Shown here piece by piece: positions 9,804 through 20,823 of a DNA stretch of 64,000 nt (within the stretch, counting starts at the first letter, position 1; each line of letters begins with the position of its first letter). Source of the stretch: Lyophyllum atratum (lineage: Eukaryota; Basidiomycota; Agaricomycetes; Agaricales; Lyophyllaceae); NCBI GenBank assembly GCA_014905825.1, contig JACGCN010000042.1:248001-312000 (forward strand). The letters are read 5' to 3'. Below the pieces are notes generated by a model. It did not search any database. It was not told the origin of the DNA and saw only the letters and a list, made by a program, of their open reading frames with translations. The position numbers and the translations under genes were made by a program.

Positions 9804-11051
9804 CTACCGCACCTTCAACCCCCTCAACACCTTCACCACCTCCCCCATATCCTGATTCCACTCCCCACTCCACCCCCTCTCTTTCCTCTTCCCAAACTTT
9901 CCAAAGTTAAACGCCGACGGGCCCGACGCGGATTTGGTATGGGAAGGAGGTGAGGGGCGAGGCGGGTGTTGGATATTGGAGGGCGAGGAGAGCGCGTGCC
10001 GATGCTGCGGCGTCTTAGGAGTGCCTGACTCCTCCTGCGCTGCCGCCGCAGCCTCAGACTCCGAGACGGGGATGGTGATCGTGCTCTGAAACGCAGCCGG
10101 GGATCGGGAGCCGAGGTGCACGACGTCCTTGGTCGCCTTCTCATCTACAGTCTGGTATGGGGCGGGAGCGAGGACCCGTGTTGCGGCTGCGAACATGTCG
10201 GTGCCAGTGGAGAGGCTTAGACTGCGGGGACGGGGTTTGCGCCGACGTTCGGCGAGCGTCGTGGAGGGGGGCGGTATGGCGGATGGGGATGGGGATGGGA
10301 TGCCTGAGACGGAGGGTCGGCGGGATTTGGGTTTGGGTCTCGAGATTGCGGGGTTTGCAGTCGCAGTCGCGGTTGCAGTCGCAGACGCAGAGGAGGCGGG
10401 AGCAGATGCGGGAGGGGGAGGCACGAAAGCGGACGGGAGGGGCTTACGCTCGCGGCGTCTCGCGCGTGCAGCTGGGTCAGGTAAGGTGGTTTTGGCAGGG
10501 AAGACGAGCTCGGGCGGAACGTTCTCCCCAAGGGTGCGTGTGAGCTTGGCCATCTTCTGGCGGCGCTTCTCCAGGCTGGTCGCTTGGAGCGTGTCCAGGG
10601 TGATTGTGAATGTTGGGGAGGTGGGTGATGCGCAGTCGAAGCGTGAGGAGAGGGGTGGGGGTGTGACGGGCGGGACGGGGACGGAGCGCAGGCGGAGGAG
10701 GAGGGGGCGGGAGAGCTCTAGGCCCCGGGTTGACTTTGAGTTTGGCTTTGGGTTGGGGAGGGAGGAGGAGGGGGGGGAGGGTTTCCGGGATTTGCCAGTG
10801 GGCACGACGACGTAGCTTTCCGTGGAGGTGGAGGATGTGGAGGAGGAAGGGGAGTGGTCGAACACCCGGGCTTCGCGGCGGTGGGCCTTCGAGGTGGGTT
10901 TGTGGGATGGCATGTCTGGAGACTGCGGCTCCAAGTAGTACGGCGCAGTACCGAGAACGGCTTCCAGTTTACGGTTGGACCGCACGAGGCGCATGCGCTG
11001 GGCTGGATCGAGCTTGTTCACGGTCGGCAGGGGGTAGAACACGGCAGCCAT
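9804..11051 (-). CDS. conserved basidiomycete Ser/Pro-rich protein, function unknown
   Basis: Single exon, 415 residues, starting MAAVFYPLPTVNKLDPAQRM. Two conserved-looking islands stand out: the N-terminal DPAQRMRLVRSNRKLEAVLG and a central SLEKRRQKMAKLTRTLGENV with PPELVFP, and a C-terminal RGWSGEWNQDMGEVVKVLRG. The linkers are Ser/Pro/Ala-rich and disordered, including an (AT)n run encoded by a hexanucleotide-like GCAGTC/GCGGTT repeat around 10370-10390. I recognise this arrangement from uncharacterised agaricomycete proteins. No transmembrane segment or signal peptide, so intracellular. Function unknown. Confidence 0.75.
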   Translation of the reverse strand: MAAVFYPLPTVNKLDPAQRMRLVRSNRKLEAVLGTAPYYLEPQSPDMPSHKPTSKAHRREARVFDHSPSSSTSSTSTESYVVVPTGKSRKPSPPSSSLPNPKPNSKSTRGLELSRPLLLRLRSVPVPPVTPPPLSSRFDCASPTSPTFTITLDTLQATSLEKRRQKMAKLTRTLGENVPPELVFPAKTTLPDPAARARRRERKPLPSAFVPPPPASAPASSASATATATATANPAISRPKPKSRRPSVSGIPSPSPSAIPPPSTTLAERRRKPRPRSLSLSTGTDMFAAATRVLAPAPYQTVDEKATKDVVHLGSRSPAAFQSTITIPVSESEAAAAAQEESGTPKTPQHRHALSSPSNIQHPPRPSPPSHTKSASGPSAFNFGKFGKRKERGWSGEWNQDMGEVVKVLRGLKVR

Positions 11052-13060
11052 GGTCCGAAATTAATGTAGCAAGTAAGTGTCGAATAAGTGGGATGAGCAA
11101 CGAGCTAAAGGTTGCTGGTCTGCTAGATGAAACCGACCAGGGTATGATTCAGAATAAGCGGTAGGACTCTTTGTGCAGGGGTTATAAGAGTCAAGGACAA
11201 TAAGATGGGTAAGTGACAATGTTGAGGTGGAATACAACAAGCGTTGCTTTTGGCGTGGCGGCATCCACATTGTGGTCATACATATGTCGTCGAAATTCGG
11301 AGAACAAAGACCCTCGGCCTCGAGGATGCGTGTTGCCATCATTTCATCTCCGAAACAGAACAATGGTTGCTGGGTTACCGCCGTCGCGTCACACGTCACA
11401 TTCAAATGCTCCCTCCTCCTCGACCTCCAGCTTGCCCTTGTAACCCCCTCAGGCTATTTTTCCTACCCTTCCAGTACACCATCCCATCTCTTTTGTAACA
11501 TGACTCTCTATAAATCTTGTTTCAACGCCGTTGGACTCAACAATTCGCCAAATCACATTGGACTAGCCAGCGAATACAGTCGGATAAACGGGTCATCTTT
11601 TGCCCCTGGCCCGCCTTTCATTGCGACCTGCATTTGTTGCCATTCACTCTAACGACAGATTTGACTTCCTCACAGCTCCACTAATTCAAATGCAGGGCCG
11701 TAACACGTATACCCTCGACAACTTTATCAACAAGCACCTCCCCATCCACACGCTCCTGACAGCGCCTGCGCTTCCCTCCCCGACATCTACACCCCCCGCC
11801 CGAGGATTCCGCAGCAAAACACCATCCGGGGTCCGATGTGGGATCCGAGTTTACTGTTCAATCGTCTCGGAATCCCACCCACCCTGACCTTTTCAATGAA
11901 TTCCGATACGTAGTGAGTACGCCAGATTGTTATCCCGTTTCATGCGTCTCTGAGGGGAGCTATTGTATGACAGTTGCCAGAGCCCGGGCAGGCTCGAGGC
12001 TCGGCTGGAGGCGTTCCGTTACGGTGATAAGAAATGAATAGGGTTCCGTGGCTCGAGATCTGACATATAACATATAAACATGTAGACGATCATGATCGAG
12101 AACAGAGTAGCCGGCCAACTCGTCACCACTGCGCAGAATGCATGCAATTACCTCGGTACCGTATCCTGCTCCTACTGACCCTTGACTGCGGCGTAGCCTG
12201 ATTTTTTTGACTTTTCGTTTAGGATTGACAGTCCCGACTTTCCAGTGACATCGGCGTTCGACATACATTGTACAGGTGTCGCAGTGATAGCGGATCTCAT
12301 TTCTAACATCCTTTCCCCCGCCTCCCGTCCATCGCTGGCAGTCCAGATATAAGAGTTTCAGCAGTTAGGGTTCGGGCTCTATGCACGCGCAAAGGCCGGG
12401 AATGAGGGGAAGGGATAAGGCGGCTGGGTGTGATTATGATGTTTATGCAGTCGTCGTCGTCGTTTGGGATCGGAGGGGATCCAAACCAGACAACGCTAAC
12501 GAGCCCGAATCGGGGCGGAGTAACGAGAACCAACACACGGACGACCCATCCAACACCTCCGACACCATACCCAGCCTTTCTCTCAGCCTATCCATCCCGC
12601 CGACCACACCATCCCACTGCTTCTACCACCATCACCACCCTACACGTCTTCGTCCGACTATGTCTTCTTCGGGGCGGCGCTGTACGACACGCATGCAAGT
12701 ACATCTCATTCAAAATGTGGGCGTAAGTGTATTTATATGAGCAGTGCTCTATGTCAACCGCGTGGCTTCGGCCGAGGGAGAACTTTGCAAGCGGGAGGTG
12801 GAAGGACCTCGGCTGCTGGCTGGAGAGCTTGGTTGCGTCTCGGCATGCACGAGGTCATGACTCTGAAAATTGGTTTGGTGCATCAGGCGTTGAGTGGTAG
12901 AGCCTGTGCTGGCCCCTGAGGTCGTTGTTGGCCGGTGCCTGGACGTCACTGGCAGCAGGAGGGGACTTGTGCCGATGGTTTTTTTTTTTGGAATCTTAGC
13001 CGTCACTGCCCATGCCTGTGTAACCAAGTTGTAACACTTATTGTGGCTTCAGTGATAGCA
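11052..13060. other. gene-poor stretch
   Basis: Many short frames on both strands, none with a family motif, signal peptide or coherent splicing. A short poly-T run near 12980. Nothing further seen. Confidence 0.45.
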
Positions 13061-13074
13061 CTATGTGCAAGAAG

Positions 13075-13245
13075 TAGATGCGGGCTAGACTCGTGACCAG
13101 CCCCTCAACGGAGGAAACCTCGAGTAGAGGGACTGGTGAAACTGAGTTTGAATCCTCGTCTGAAGCGCTATCAATAGAAAACGTGGCTTTTGGCGTGATC
13201 CGCGGGCTTGCCTGAGTAGTTCCTAATCGGGATTCTGCAGTCATT
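13075..13245 (+). repeat. left arm of a 170-bp inverted repeat
   Basis: The reverse complement of this arm matches 13541-13712 at roughly 80 percent by eye. Both arms end on the inside at CTGCAGAATCCCGATT and share ATCACGCCAAAAGCCACGTT and GATAGCGCTTCA. The arms are separated by about 295 bp. Confidence 0.8.
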
Positions 13246-13540
13246 TTCGTCGGCGCGTCTTGTCCAGCACATTTGGGGCTGCATACACTCGGGAATCAGC
13301 CCATACAGCATGCCTGAGAAGAGGAAAGGTCATTTTGAAGGATCTTTCAAGCTCAACGGGCCATTACATGTTGCAAACATGTTGCCGAACGCATCACTGC
13401 GACACTACCTAATGCATCTGTTCCCAATGACTTTCGAGTCGTTCTGTAATATTGAGGTTGCTTTCGCCAGGCATTGCGACGAGAAAAGGGCCCTAAACGT
13501 CAGTGTTAACGATGCACAGCGATGCACGGACACATGTATC

Positions 13541-13712
13541 TGCAGAATCCCGATTGGGAACTACTCAGGCAGGCCTGCGGATCACGCCAAAAGCCACGTT
13601 TTTTATTGATAGCGCTTCACACGTGAATTTAAACTCAGTTTTACCGGTCCCTCAACTCAAGGCTTGCCCTTCGTTGAGGGATCGGTCACCGGTCTAGATG
13701 CGGGCATTGACC
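13541..13712 (-). repeat. right arm of a 170-bp inverted repeat
   Basis: Partner of 13075-13245. The outer ends are fuzzy (near GGTGACC/CTAGA), and I cannot define a clean target-site duplication. Confidence 0.8.
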
Positions 13713-16700
13713 AGGAACAGACCCTAACCCTAGATAGGCAGTGTTGTTGGCGCTCACCGCCGCGACACGCATTGCATTTCAACCACGATCGTCACCTTGT
13801 TTACATAAATCGATGACCTCGACTTTGCAAGCTACGAACGCTCTCCGAAATTCCGTCCATTGCCCGGGACGCAAGTACTCAGTGATTGCCTGACTTGCTC
13901 AGCCTTTCGCAGACCAACACCACTTAGTACGTACTTCTCTTTCATTGGAGCCTCTCGCGTCTCCCTCAAGTTCTAACTAATTGGCAAATCAGGTGTATTT
14001 ATATTGAGAGTTTTATGAACAGACCTCTCGATAGTTTACGAACACGACTCTCTACCTCTGTTCCAGCCCTTAACGCGTAGCTGTCGCCTGCCTACGACCA
14101 AGAACGCTAACAGCAATGTACACGCATAGCTGCACGACACGGTCGCCCCGAGTCCGCAGCATACTCAGCCCCACCTTTTCAGTTAGACCGCCATTTCCGT
14201 CCTCCTAACTGTATGTCTCGCGCGGACGTCCTATCATGTTCTCTTCACGACGCCCGCGTGATTTCCGCGGCACGGCATCGCGAGCACGAAGCCACGCTCG
14301 CCTGGAATTACATCGATGAACCGGGACTCTCTGGGGAGATGCAAGGAAGGAAAGGGAGCATCGGAGGCTACTAAAAGTTGCCCACTCGATGGGGGCGGGT
14401 GGCCTGGAGATTTCCAGCGCCGACTACACCTCGTATTCTACAAAACCGCGTGCGCTTCGCATCGACTTAGCCAAGCCCTGGACGATCGTCGTGCCATTCT
14501 ACGCAGGGCGTCACCTCTCTTGACAGTTTCCCATCGTGATCACTCCCGACCGAAACGAACGCCATGGGCGGAGTCAAGCGTCACTCCTGATTTCCTCAAC
14601 TCACGACCATTCAAATCCCCCCGCAGAGGCTGAAAAGCCCGTTCCACCCATGTCCCATGTGCTCCGTGGCCTCTCCAGCGACACAGGCTTTACGATCCGT
14701 GGTCCCAATCAGACCTTCAACCCTGGCGTCACTTCGATGGGCGATACGAGCCAACGCCTCACGCGTACTTTCCTTGCCCAACATTATGGACACCTCTTGA
14801 TCGCATCTAGCAACGTTAGACCCCGACGGGGGATGGCAAATACACCGAAGACCTCAATGACATCAAGGGCGAATGTAACTTCGGCCTGGAGGATTACTGG
14901 GGGAGGGTTTCAAGATATGTAGTGGGCGATTGTGAGGATGGTTGTTGTGGTGGCGTGGCGCGGCAGAAGTGGTGAACTGGTATATCTCGTTTCTTCATCC
15001 GCTCTCATCCGAACTGCGTGGAACTGACCCATCCACCTCAGAATAGCTCCTCTATCACCACATCATCGAGTATCCCAGCTCTCATCCCGCTCACACCTTC
15101 TCGTATCGTATAGGACTTTCCGAAGCTGCCTCCCCCATCCATATGACTCACGACCCATAAACTCCTCGCCACACCTGTCGTGTCTCGATCGTTACATCAG
15201 CCGCAGCGAGACGTGTTTACCCATCAACGATGCAGGCGCCAAGGGCTCGCCGATCGTGGCTCTCGGCTCTTCGGCATCTCGCGCAAACCTTTTCGTTGCG
15301 TGGCAGCCTTCGCGGGAACATATTCTATGTACATGTCTACCGTCGCACACCAAGGTCAGGTCTATTTTTGATGGTGTGCCTACCGGATCACTCGCTATCT
15401 GTCGCTGCTCTTGGGGTCCTGGTACCCTGTGACATTGGAAAAGGTATAGGATATCATATCTAGTGCAAATCCTCTTGTCATTCCGTCATGGTTAGAGACT
15501 TGTAGAATAGAGGTATGTCTGAGCACTCGTGTTTCCGCGCTTGAGCTTCGTCCCCCAGGAGCATTAGGCCCAAGCCGTACAATGGTTCCACCGTGTTTTC
15601 GACGGTCATTTTCAGTCTTTGTTAAGTCGGCTGAGAGACCAATCACCTTCCAAGATTTACGCGCATAGACGTCGAGTAGCAGGTGAAGACATATCTCGTA
15701 GTGCTGGTCTCCCTCAGTGTACTCCGGCATAGCGAATAGAAAGAAGTCAAGAGCAATTTACACGAGGCTGCAGCAGCTCCTAGCAGCTCGTGTTAAGCGC
15801 ATGCCATCGCGTCCGCGTTTGGCAGCCTCGTTGTTTGGCACAGCTTGCCTGCGCCATTGACTGCCCTCCAAAGGCTCGAGCAACTCTTCCAGTTTTGTCT
15901 CATGTTGCCGGCAGACTATTCTGAGTGGTCCAATCGATAGATTAGCATAAAATCAATCATTTAAAACCTTTATCTCGCCACCAGAAACGTACCAAGAGCC
16001 GTAGGTCGATTTTACTTGTCGAGTAATGGTACACTGCAGCGCGGACGGACATTACCGACCGTAGCAGCGGAGTTCAAATATGCTCGACCCACTGATCTTC
16101 TGGATGACCCGCGCCCCCCAACGATTGAATCCTGCTGCGGCTATGGATGACGAAAAGAAGGCTTGTATCCTAACATCGGCACTGGGTGGGAGACTTTGAA
16201 AAAGTAAGGTATACATAATGTAAGCTTGTTGTGACTGAATTCATCCATAGTGTCCTAGCCCGGTTATGACGGTTACAATGGGTTACAATAGAGCAATTTG
16301 AAGTGCAAGGTAAGATATTACATATTCAAAGAAATATACCGAGGAATGTCACAAGCTACATTGGGTAGATGCTGGAGGACCCCATCAGTCGCTTGGTAGC
16401 TAACACATGGTCGCATCACTCGAAAACAGACCTGACCCTGCTGTGCGACGGTACATGTCTGTCAATAGTATGCGCGACGAATATGCTATGCTCTGACCCT
16501 CTGCTTCGCGGTCGGCATTGGGTGCAGTTCATGCTCTGTACTGAACTTCGGGGCTTTGGACTCCGAGATCAAACTATGAATAACTTTTTTCATTCCATCT
16601 TCTCGGTTAACGACCATCTCTGGGCCTCGGAGAGTCTACAACCGGTATGTGTTGTATCAAATCTTCGACGGGTCATCATGTCCAACTCATTGCTATCCTT

Positions 16701-17053
16701 CCGCCAGACGTCTGCGTGGTCTGGCGGTCTTCGCTGCTGCGTGTGCCGTGTACGTGTTGGTTAGGGTTGGTACGCGATGTGCTATGCTGTGACCCGCTAG
16801 TTCGCGTTGGGAATGAATTTCATCGATTAGCATGCTCTTTGACGTTGAGCTTTCGTCTTCGCATGTTGCGTGGATGTGTTCGCACGAGTCTGGGACTGCT
16901 GGTACTTGTTTTGCGGGCCGTAATCCGAACGTTTACTCCACTCGCCTCATGGACCCATGCTACGGAGTGGGCATGGCGACTTCGCGGATCCACGAACTGA
17001 GATAGCAGCTCGACATTTTCAACATTTTCCATCAAACGCAAAATTAGAACCCT
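13713..17053. other. gene-poor stretch
   Basis: No convincing gene. A coding-looking fragment lies at about 14840-14960 on the plus strand (frame with GKYTEDLND and FGLEDYWGRVSRYVVGDC) but stops lie just upstream. A 111-codon minus frame at 15395-15730 shows no motif. Weak degenerate repetition of GCTATGCT.TGACCC occurs at about 16480 and 16770. Confidence 0.4.
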
Positions 17054-17181
17054 CCATGATCACCAAACGCGAATCTACGCGAATCCGCTAACGGGACCAA
17101 ATGACACCTCGACCACATGCTCACATGTCGGCATCCGGGTCCCCACGCGGTGTCGTGACCGCGTCCCTGCGCGAAAAAAGG

Positions 17182-17188
17182 TATAAAG
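17182..17188 (+). promoter_or_regulatory. TATA box of secreted peptide gene copy 1
   Basis: TATAAAG 70 bp before the ATG at 17258, in a segment also conserved upstream of the second copy, which has TATAAAAA. Confidence 0.7.
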
Positions 17189-17257
17189 GCCTCCAGCGCA
17201 ACTCTTGGATTTCCCCAGAGCCGGCCTCTTAACAACAACAACAACCCAACTATCACC

Positions 17258-17562
17258 ATGAAATTCTCTTCTGCCATCCTTTTCACCCTCCCCGTCGTCC
17301 TCGCCAGTTGGACTGCCGTCGCTGAGCCTACTGTCGCAGCCCGTGACTTGGCACAGCTCACCCGCAACAACCTCGTTGCACGCCATACGGCTGAGTGGGA
17401 CGTCTACCGCAGGGACTTCGAGCCTGAGACCCTCAGCGCTAGGCGTACTTGCGTGACTTCCAAGGATTGTGAGTTTTCCTTTTAATTTGTCTTATCATTT
17501 CTCGATGTTAAATATCCTCCGCAGGCTTGGGAATGATCTGCATCAAAGGGATCTGCAAGTAG
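17258..17562 (+). CDS. small secreted four-cysteine peptide precursor, copy 1
   Basis: Two exons (17258-17468 and 17525-17562) give 82 residues. Signal peptide MKFSSAILFTLPVVLASWTAVA, then a pro-like region containing RH, YRR and LSARR, then a C-terminal peptide TCVTSKDCLGMICIKGICK with spacing C-x5-C-x4-C-x4-C. The dibasic ARR directly before the cysteine block is a plausible Kex2-type cleavage site, so a short two-disulphide peptide may be released (inference). The intron (56 bp, GTGAGT...CGCAG) splits the second Cys codon. A near-identical inverted copy lies at 34321-34626. No function known; candidates are a secreted signalling, defence or host-interaction peptide. Confidence 0.85.
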
Positions 17563-17800
17563 AGAACGATACCTGATCAACGTCGTGAGTAGTGTATCTG
17601 TTCTTGATCATTTTTGTCTGGAGGTTGACGGTTTTCTTTGGTAGATATCCGCTGGTAGTGAAGCAGACTGTAGATGCATGGTTTTTAGTAGTCGGTGTAT
17701 GTCTGTGACTTGTAACCGGTGGAATCAAAGTTGTGTTACGGCAAATTGTTGTTTCGTCTAAGTGCACCGACTTTTCGACTCTAACACACTAAGACTACCA

Positions 17801-18631
17801 AGGATTACTGGTGGTAAAAGTGAACTATAACTTAGAATATCTAGTGGGCTCTTAACCTTGTTGGCACTTCTTGACAAGGTCGGCTACCCATCATGTCTCT
17901 GCTAGTATGACAGCATACTGCATAGTTCTATGGCACGTTCTTTTCTTCGAGGATACGGCTTGGCTAAGTCAGTGACACCCATTGCTAATGCCCATGTCAG
18001 CCATTGTTGCAAGTTCTTATTGGCGAACTAGAAATAGTTTTTGTTAGCAGAATGAGAAGAAATCAAGGGGTGGTTGATCGTAGAAACGGATACAGAGATC
18101 TGCTCGTCTGGAACTCTGATGCTTCCGCACCGCCGGACCGCACGGCAATTTGGCTGGTGGACTCCAACCCTGTCATGAAAAAAGACGGCCTCACAGGCTG
18201 GAGGCATGGCTGGTAGTATGATATATCGTGGATGATTTAATCACGCAGTTATGCAGGACATGGACTCCAATACCTTTAACCACGACAGCCCTTAGGATGA
18301 GCTAGCGTTTCAGATGGTCAAACTTATCATTGGGAATGAATCCTTGAAATAGTACTGCATACAGACTAGAGCAAGTGCTTGAATGCATTGGGTCAACTAG
18401 AGCGATGTGGAAGTAGTGTTCAACTTGAGAAATGCAGGGATACGGCGTGGTACATGCCGACGTCGGAGATCAAGGGATCTTGCCGGACAAGGGCCTGGCC
18501 ATGATGACGATAGGCTACTTCTGATACGCCTCACGCTAGTCTTGCTATTCTTCGTCTTGTTCGCCATCTCGTCCATCACGGCTTTGAGACTTCAAGCCGG
18601 TTCTAGCACCTCTGACTCCGAGCGCACACAA
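17801..18631. other. intergenic, upstream of F-box gene
   Basis: An open frame runs in from 18407 to the F-box gene and contains a hydrophobic run near 18530-18590 (LLLIRLTLVLLFFVLFAI), but I cannot tell whether it is translated. Nothing else recognised. Confidence 0.4.
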
Positions 18632-19930
18632 ATGTCCGAAGATTCATGGTCGCCGCAACAACACCCCGCTTTCGACTTGAACGATATGATGTACGGGATA
18701 CCAAGCCGGGATGTCGCTCAGAACGACGAAACATCCTTTGTTCATCTCGTACCGAACGAAGTTCTCGGCGAAATTTTCGAATGGCTGCGTTGTTTGCCAC
18801 CTGCGACGCCTGGTGATCCGCAGCATGGGCAGCCCCGCGGACAACCGATGTCCACTCCCATGCTTGTATCGCACGTATGCGGCGGCTGGCGAAAGGTTGT
18901 CATTGAAATGGTCTCACAGTGGAGTCATCTCGAGATATATTCCACACGCTGCCCCGAGGTCTTCTCAGATTTACTATCCAGGTCGAGGAAATCCGTTTTT
19001 TCGCTTGTAATTTGGCTCCCCACCCTTGACGTAAAGCGACGTCCAGATGCTCAACAGGTTGAATTCGGGGAGACCTTCAAGGCCTTGAAGAGGAATATCC
19101 CCCGTGTCCGTTATCTCCACGTCCGATCAAACAATGCGACATTTAGCCTGATATTCAACACGTTACTCAAAAATGTCTCCTTTCCGGTCCTTGACTCCTT
19201 AATTCTTGATCAGGTCGTCCCCACAATTGGACGGTACAATGTCGGTCCTGTGAAGTTTAACCCTGCCGTCTTCCACACCCTCCGCATGGAAAATATCATG
19301 ATTGACTGCGACGCCTCCAACCTGGCTGGACTGCGCGTCGTACATCTTGTCAACTCTGCAGGAACGCTCTTGGACCAGACCCAATTAACTCACTCCACAT
19401 ATCCACTTGTCCCTCCATCCCCGGCTCTGCCGCAGCTCCTCGACTTGAAGATCGATGGGAACCTCTTCACATCCGCATCATTCACGCCCTCCTTCAGGAT
19501 CACGTCCTTACGCAGTCTCACCCTCTCGCGCATCCGTCTGCACGCTGCTTCGGATCGCGACCTCGAGTGCGTGCTCCACATGGCGTACAGCACCCTCCTA
19601 GAGAACCTCGTTCTCGACACCTTCAATATTAGCTCTTTCAGGTGCTTAGTGGAGCGTATAGAGAGCAACCTTCCGAAATACTTTAGCGTCAAGCAACTCT
19701 CCCTCGCCAAGGTCGACTCGTCGATCATCGATCACAATTTCATGAAAGCCTTCCCGCAGGTGATAAGGTTGAATCTAATCCATGGGAACCCAAACCGCAT
19801 CCTAGCGTTTCTCGAGCACCCAGAGTTCATGCCGAATCTGACCCACATCAGTCACAACCACAAAGTGGTCACTCGAAGAGTAAGAGCCAATATTCCGCCT
19901 CCCACTCTTGGTCCGACCCCTGCGCTGTGA
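18632..19930 (+). CDS. F-box / LRR-like protein
   Basis: 432 residues from the ATG of MSEDSWSPQQHPAFDLNDMM. The frame is open back to 18407, which would add 75 residues including a hydrophobic segment; the later start fits F-box proteins better. F-box at about residues 37-100: VHLVPNEVLGEIFEWLRC, then LVSHVCGGWRKVVIEMVSQW. The following 330 residues show the scattered Leu-rich pattern of agaricomycete F-box proteins (TSLRSLTLSRIRLHA, TLLENLVLDTFNIS, LPKYFSVKQLSLAKV). Probable SCF substrate receptor; target unknown. Single exon. Confidence 0.82.
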   Translation: MSEDSWSPQQHPAFDLNDMMYGIPSRDVAQNDETSFVHLVPNEVLGEIFEWLRCLPPATPGDPQHGQPRGQPMSTPMLVSHVCGGWRKVVIEMVSQWSHLEIYSTRCPEVFSDLLSRSRKSVFSLVIWLPTLDVKRRPDAQQVEFGETFKALKRNIPRVRYLHVRSNNATFSLIFNTLLKNVSFPVLDSLILDQVVPTIGRYNVGPVKFNPAVFHTLRMENIMIDCDASNLAGLRVVHLVNSAGTLLDQTQLTHSTYPLVPPSPALPQLLDLKIDGNLFTSASFTPSFRITSLRSLTLSRIRLHAASDRDLECVLHMAYSTLLENLVLDTFNISSFRCLVERIESNLPKYFSVKQLSLAKVDSSIIDHNFMKAFPQVIRLNLIHGNPNRILAFLEHPEFMPNLTHISHNHKVVTRRVRANIPPPTLGPTPAL

Positions 19931-20544
19931 GGAGGATACTAGGGCTCTTTAACTTAGGATACCGTGACCTGTTTCTTTCCTTTTCCACAGTCTAACGACC
20001 TCCCTTTTTACCATGCTTTCTTGCTATACATACCCTAATCCCTAACTTGGTGGCGGAATCGGAACAGTCTCCGGCGCGTAGTTTGAAGTGTACATCCCTT
20101 GGAACTAGCTTACACCTTTGTCGTACCAAGCGCATGCCATAATCTTAGCCAGGGAATCATGCAGCGAACAATCGAGACGGTATGCGAAGCGTGCATACAA
20201 GGTTATAGATATGTCGGGGGCATGGCGAACGGCGACATGCATGTGGAGGGTAATGATAACAAGTCCTGAGGCAGCGGCCTAAGAATCTGCTGTGGACAAG
20301 ATGATCGTCAGGAACCGTCGTGACTATCATCTCATGCGTTACCAGCAAAGATCGGGTACGTACCAATCGCACGATACATGCGTCATGGACGTGAGGGTCA
20401 TACTCAAGAAACCAGAGCGATTAAAAGAAGTGTTGCAACTCGCCAAGGAGAAGTTGCCACAAAAAAAAAAGAAGAAAGACACATCTACATAGACAGCATA
20501 CTTACCATAGTCGGGAGTCCAGAAAAAAATATTCGTCGACTTGA
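19931..20544. other. intergenic
   Basis: 3' flank of the F-box gene and an A-rich run (20461-20476). No gene supported. Confidence 0.45.
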
Positions 20545-20641
20545 TGCCGCGTACCCGGATTGAACGAGTGACCTTCTCATCGAACTCGTGTCAGGAGGAA
20601 TTGAATACGAGTGAGACGCGCTACCACTACGCCAACGCGGC
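20545..20641 (-). tRNA. tRNA-Thr (anticodon CGT) with intron, copy 1
   Basis: Acceptor GCCGCGT/ACGCGGC, D arm GCGT-AGTGGTA-GCGC, anticodon stem TCTCA/TGAGA, loop CTCGTA...A with anticodon CGT, T arm ACTCG-TTCAATC-CGGGT, discriminator A. A 25-nt intron follows position 37. The exonic part differs from the copy at 24932 by one acceptor base, while the introns are unrelated. Confidence 0.9.
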
Positions 20642-20823
20642 ATATAAATAACCTCCGCCCTTACACCCAACATCATTTTCAGCTTCGCAAGTCAACCTTC
20701 CAACAAACCTCGCACGTATCGCCCTTGAATAAGCGTGATGGAACGCGCAAGAATAGAACAGAAAAATCCAATTGCGTGGTATGCAAGTAACACTAACACT
20801 AATATCAATACAACACCCCCCAC

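Larger units (their letters stand above)
17054..17800 (+). repeat. inverted segmental duplication, arm 1
   Basis: About 740 bp covering promoter, gene and 3' flank of the four-Cys peptide gene; matches 34075-34815 on the opposite strand. Coding exon 1 gives the same 70 residues in both copies; flanks are more diverged. Confidence 0.9.

Noticed and set aside
10129..10815. Plus-strand frame of 228 codons
   Set aside because: Antisense to the conserved 415-residue protein; simple-sequence product.
13722..13733. CCCTAACCCTA, telomere-like
   Set aside because: Only two units; not enough to claim an interstitial telomere.
14316..14960. Possible gene with GKYTEDLND and FGLEDYWGRVSRYVVG
   Set aside because: Looks protein-like for about 40 codons, but stops lie just upstream and I could not build exons or match a family.
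16470..16840. Possible direct repeat around GCTATGCT.TGACCC
   Set aside because: Similarity is short and patchy; could be chance.
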